Shown here: positions 6,108 through 7,371 of the stretch, in pieces
How positions within the stretch are numbered: position 1 is the first letter of the stretch
Layout: each line of letters starts with the position of its first letter
DNA from: Spirochaetia bacterium
GTDB taxonomy: Bacteria > Spirochaetota > Leptospirae > Leptospirales > Leptonemataceae
Assembly (NCBI GenBank): GCA_016195395.1
Contig: JACPZR010000581.1
Location: forward strand, 1 to 7,371
Length of the DNA stretch: 7,371 nucleotides
Direction of reading: 5' to 3'
The notes under the pieces: generated by a model
The model's database searches: none
Told to the model about the DNA's origin: nothing
The model's input: only the letters and a program-made list of their open reading frames with translations
Position numbers and translations under genes: made by a program

Positions 6108-6863
6108 GTGACCGATCCCATGCAGCGTCTCCATGATATTCTTGCGGCGAAAACGCTGACCGGAACATTCGCGTCTCTCGGGGACCCTGTTGTGCCGCGC
6201 ATTCTCGCGCGGGCTGGTTTTGACGTATTGGTGTTTGATGCCGAGCACTACCCCGTCAGGAATCAACTTCTGTCCTTGGTCACGGCCGCGGCAGCCTCAG
6301 GGGTGAGAAGTCTGGTCCGGATTGAAACCGGCCGGCGCGAATACATTCAGCTTGCGCTCGAAACTGGAGCGGACGGAATCCTTGTTCCGATGGTGGAATC
6401 GCCGCAGGAGGCGGAGGCCTGTGTGTCGTTCAGTCGTTATCCGCCGGTGGGAACGCGCGGCTATCATGGTTTAACGCCCGCCTCCGCATTTTCCGGCGGC
6501 GCGTCGTATATCGAACGCGCGAATGCGTCGGTGTTTGTGGCCCTGCAGATCGAAACAAAGAGGGGATGGGAAGCGTCCCGGGAGATCTGCTCCGTTCCCG
6601 GCGTTGACATGATCTTCATTGGCTTTGCGGATCTCTGTGTTTCCATGGGCTTGCCCGGGCAGTATGAGCACCCGTCGGTCCTCGCCGCTGCTGACGATAT
6701 TCTTGGAGCCGCCAAAGAGAATGGGAAACTCACCGGCATTTTTGCCGCCTCTCCGGGAATCCGCGGCCGCTACTCGCGCGAGAATCTGGTCGTGGCCGGC
6801 TCAGACATTACAGCGCTCCTTTCGGGCGCAGCCCAGTTGCGCTCGCCCCCGCAGGGCGCCTGA
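6108..6863 (+). CDS. HpcH/HpaI-type class II aldolase
   Basis: The 251-residue product belongs to the metal-dependent HpcH/HpaI aldolase / citrate lyase family, which performs reversible pyruvate-forming retro-aldol cleavage of 2-keto-4-hydroxy acids. Expected active-site residues are present: His47 (FDAEHYPV), Arg71 (LVRIETG), and metal ligands Glu149 (ALQIET) and Asp175 (IGFADL), equivalent to His45, Arg70, Glu149 and Asp175 of E. coli HpaI. Other marks are TGADGILVPMVESPQEAEA and RYPPVGTRGYHG. Small departures are FDAEHYP for the usual IDxEHxP and GFAD for GPAD. The sequence does not identify the substrate. The track-like longest start is GTG 6108, three bases past the carbonic anhydrase stop; ATG 6120 is an equally plausible start, and neither has a Shine-Dalgarno sequence. 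The tight spacing suggests co-transcription and perhaps translational coupling with the carbonic anhydrase gene. Confidence 0.9.
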   Translation: MTDPMQRLHDILAAKTLTGTFASLGDPVVPRILARAGFDVLVFDAEHYPVRNQLLSLVTAAAASGVRSLVRIETGRREYIQLALETGADGILVPMVESPQEAEACVSFSRYPPVGTRGYHGLTPASAFSGGASYIERANASVFVALQIETKRGWEASREICSVPGVDMIFIGFADLCVSMGLPGQYEHPSVLAAADDILGAAKENGKLTGIFAASPGIRGRYSRENLVVAGSDITALLSGAAQLRSPPQGA

Positions 6864-6876
6864 TTTGACGCAGTAA

Positions 6877-7371
<495 letters not shown>

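Noticed and set aside
5382..6266. Long minus-strand open frame (294 codons) opposite the carbonic anhydrase and aldolase genes
   Set aside because: The plus-strand proteins here have clear catalytic motifs. The antisense frame gives Arg/His-rich sequence with no domain and no ribosome site, typical of mirror frames in GC-rich coding DNA.

Overview
The window (about 55% G+C, estimated by eye) is ordinary, densely packed bacterial chromosome. It holds seven essentially complete genes, one visibly damaged gene and two edge-truncated reading frames. I saw no RNA gene, insertion sequence, CRISPR array, phage gene or attachment site. The lineage cannot be fixed from sequence alone. A small Cys-rich exported protein, a six-helix membrane class III cyclase, a relaxed lipobox and a fatty-acid oxidation gene would all suit a moderately high-GC spirochaete of the Leptospira/Turneriella/Leptonema kind, but this is a weak inference from general resemblance.

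Left part (1-563, + strand): a possible C-terminus of an unrecognised gene (1-126), then a 98-base leader with a stem-loop and the only strong Shine-Dalgarno sequence in the window. This precedes a 96-residue secreted protein with eight cysteines. A clean intrinsic terminator (533-563) closes the gene and sits against the end of the convergent thiH.

Minus-strand cluster (3584 down to 558): a membrane-bound class III nucleotide cyclase with adenylate-specific residues, then thiG, then thiH. The cyclase stop and the thiG start share one base (TGATG). ThiH, the radical-SAM tyrosine lyase of thiazole synthesis, looks intact. ThiG is broken: its N-terminus and C-terminal two thirds are recognisable, but about 60 codons are missing between them and the halves are in different frames. 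The window therefore encodes no working thiazole synthase. This is the main anomaly, and it could be a real mutation, strain decay or an assembly error.

Plus-strand array (3689-7371): a DinB-like metal-dependent protein, a YheT-type alpha/beta hydrolase, a beta-carbonic anhydrase with a lipoprotein-like signal, an HpcH/HpaI-type aldolase and the N-terminal 140 residues of FadH (2,4-dienoyl-CoA reductase). Spacings are 15, 46, 3 and 87 bases, so at least parts are probably co-transcribed. The genes share no single pathway; they read as a housekeeping and metabolic neighbourhood. The carbonic anhydrase start codon lies in a perfect inverted repeat, and most starts in the window lack a Shine-Dalgarno sequence.

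I did not find a convincing new multi-gene system. The best leads are the damaged thiG and its coupling to a cyclase, the twin-CX3C secreted protein and the start-codon hairpin of the carbonic anhydrase.
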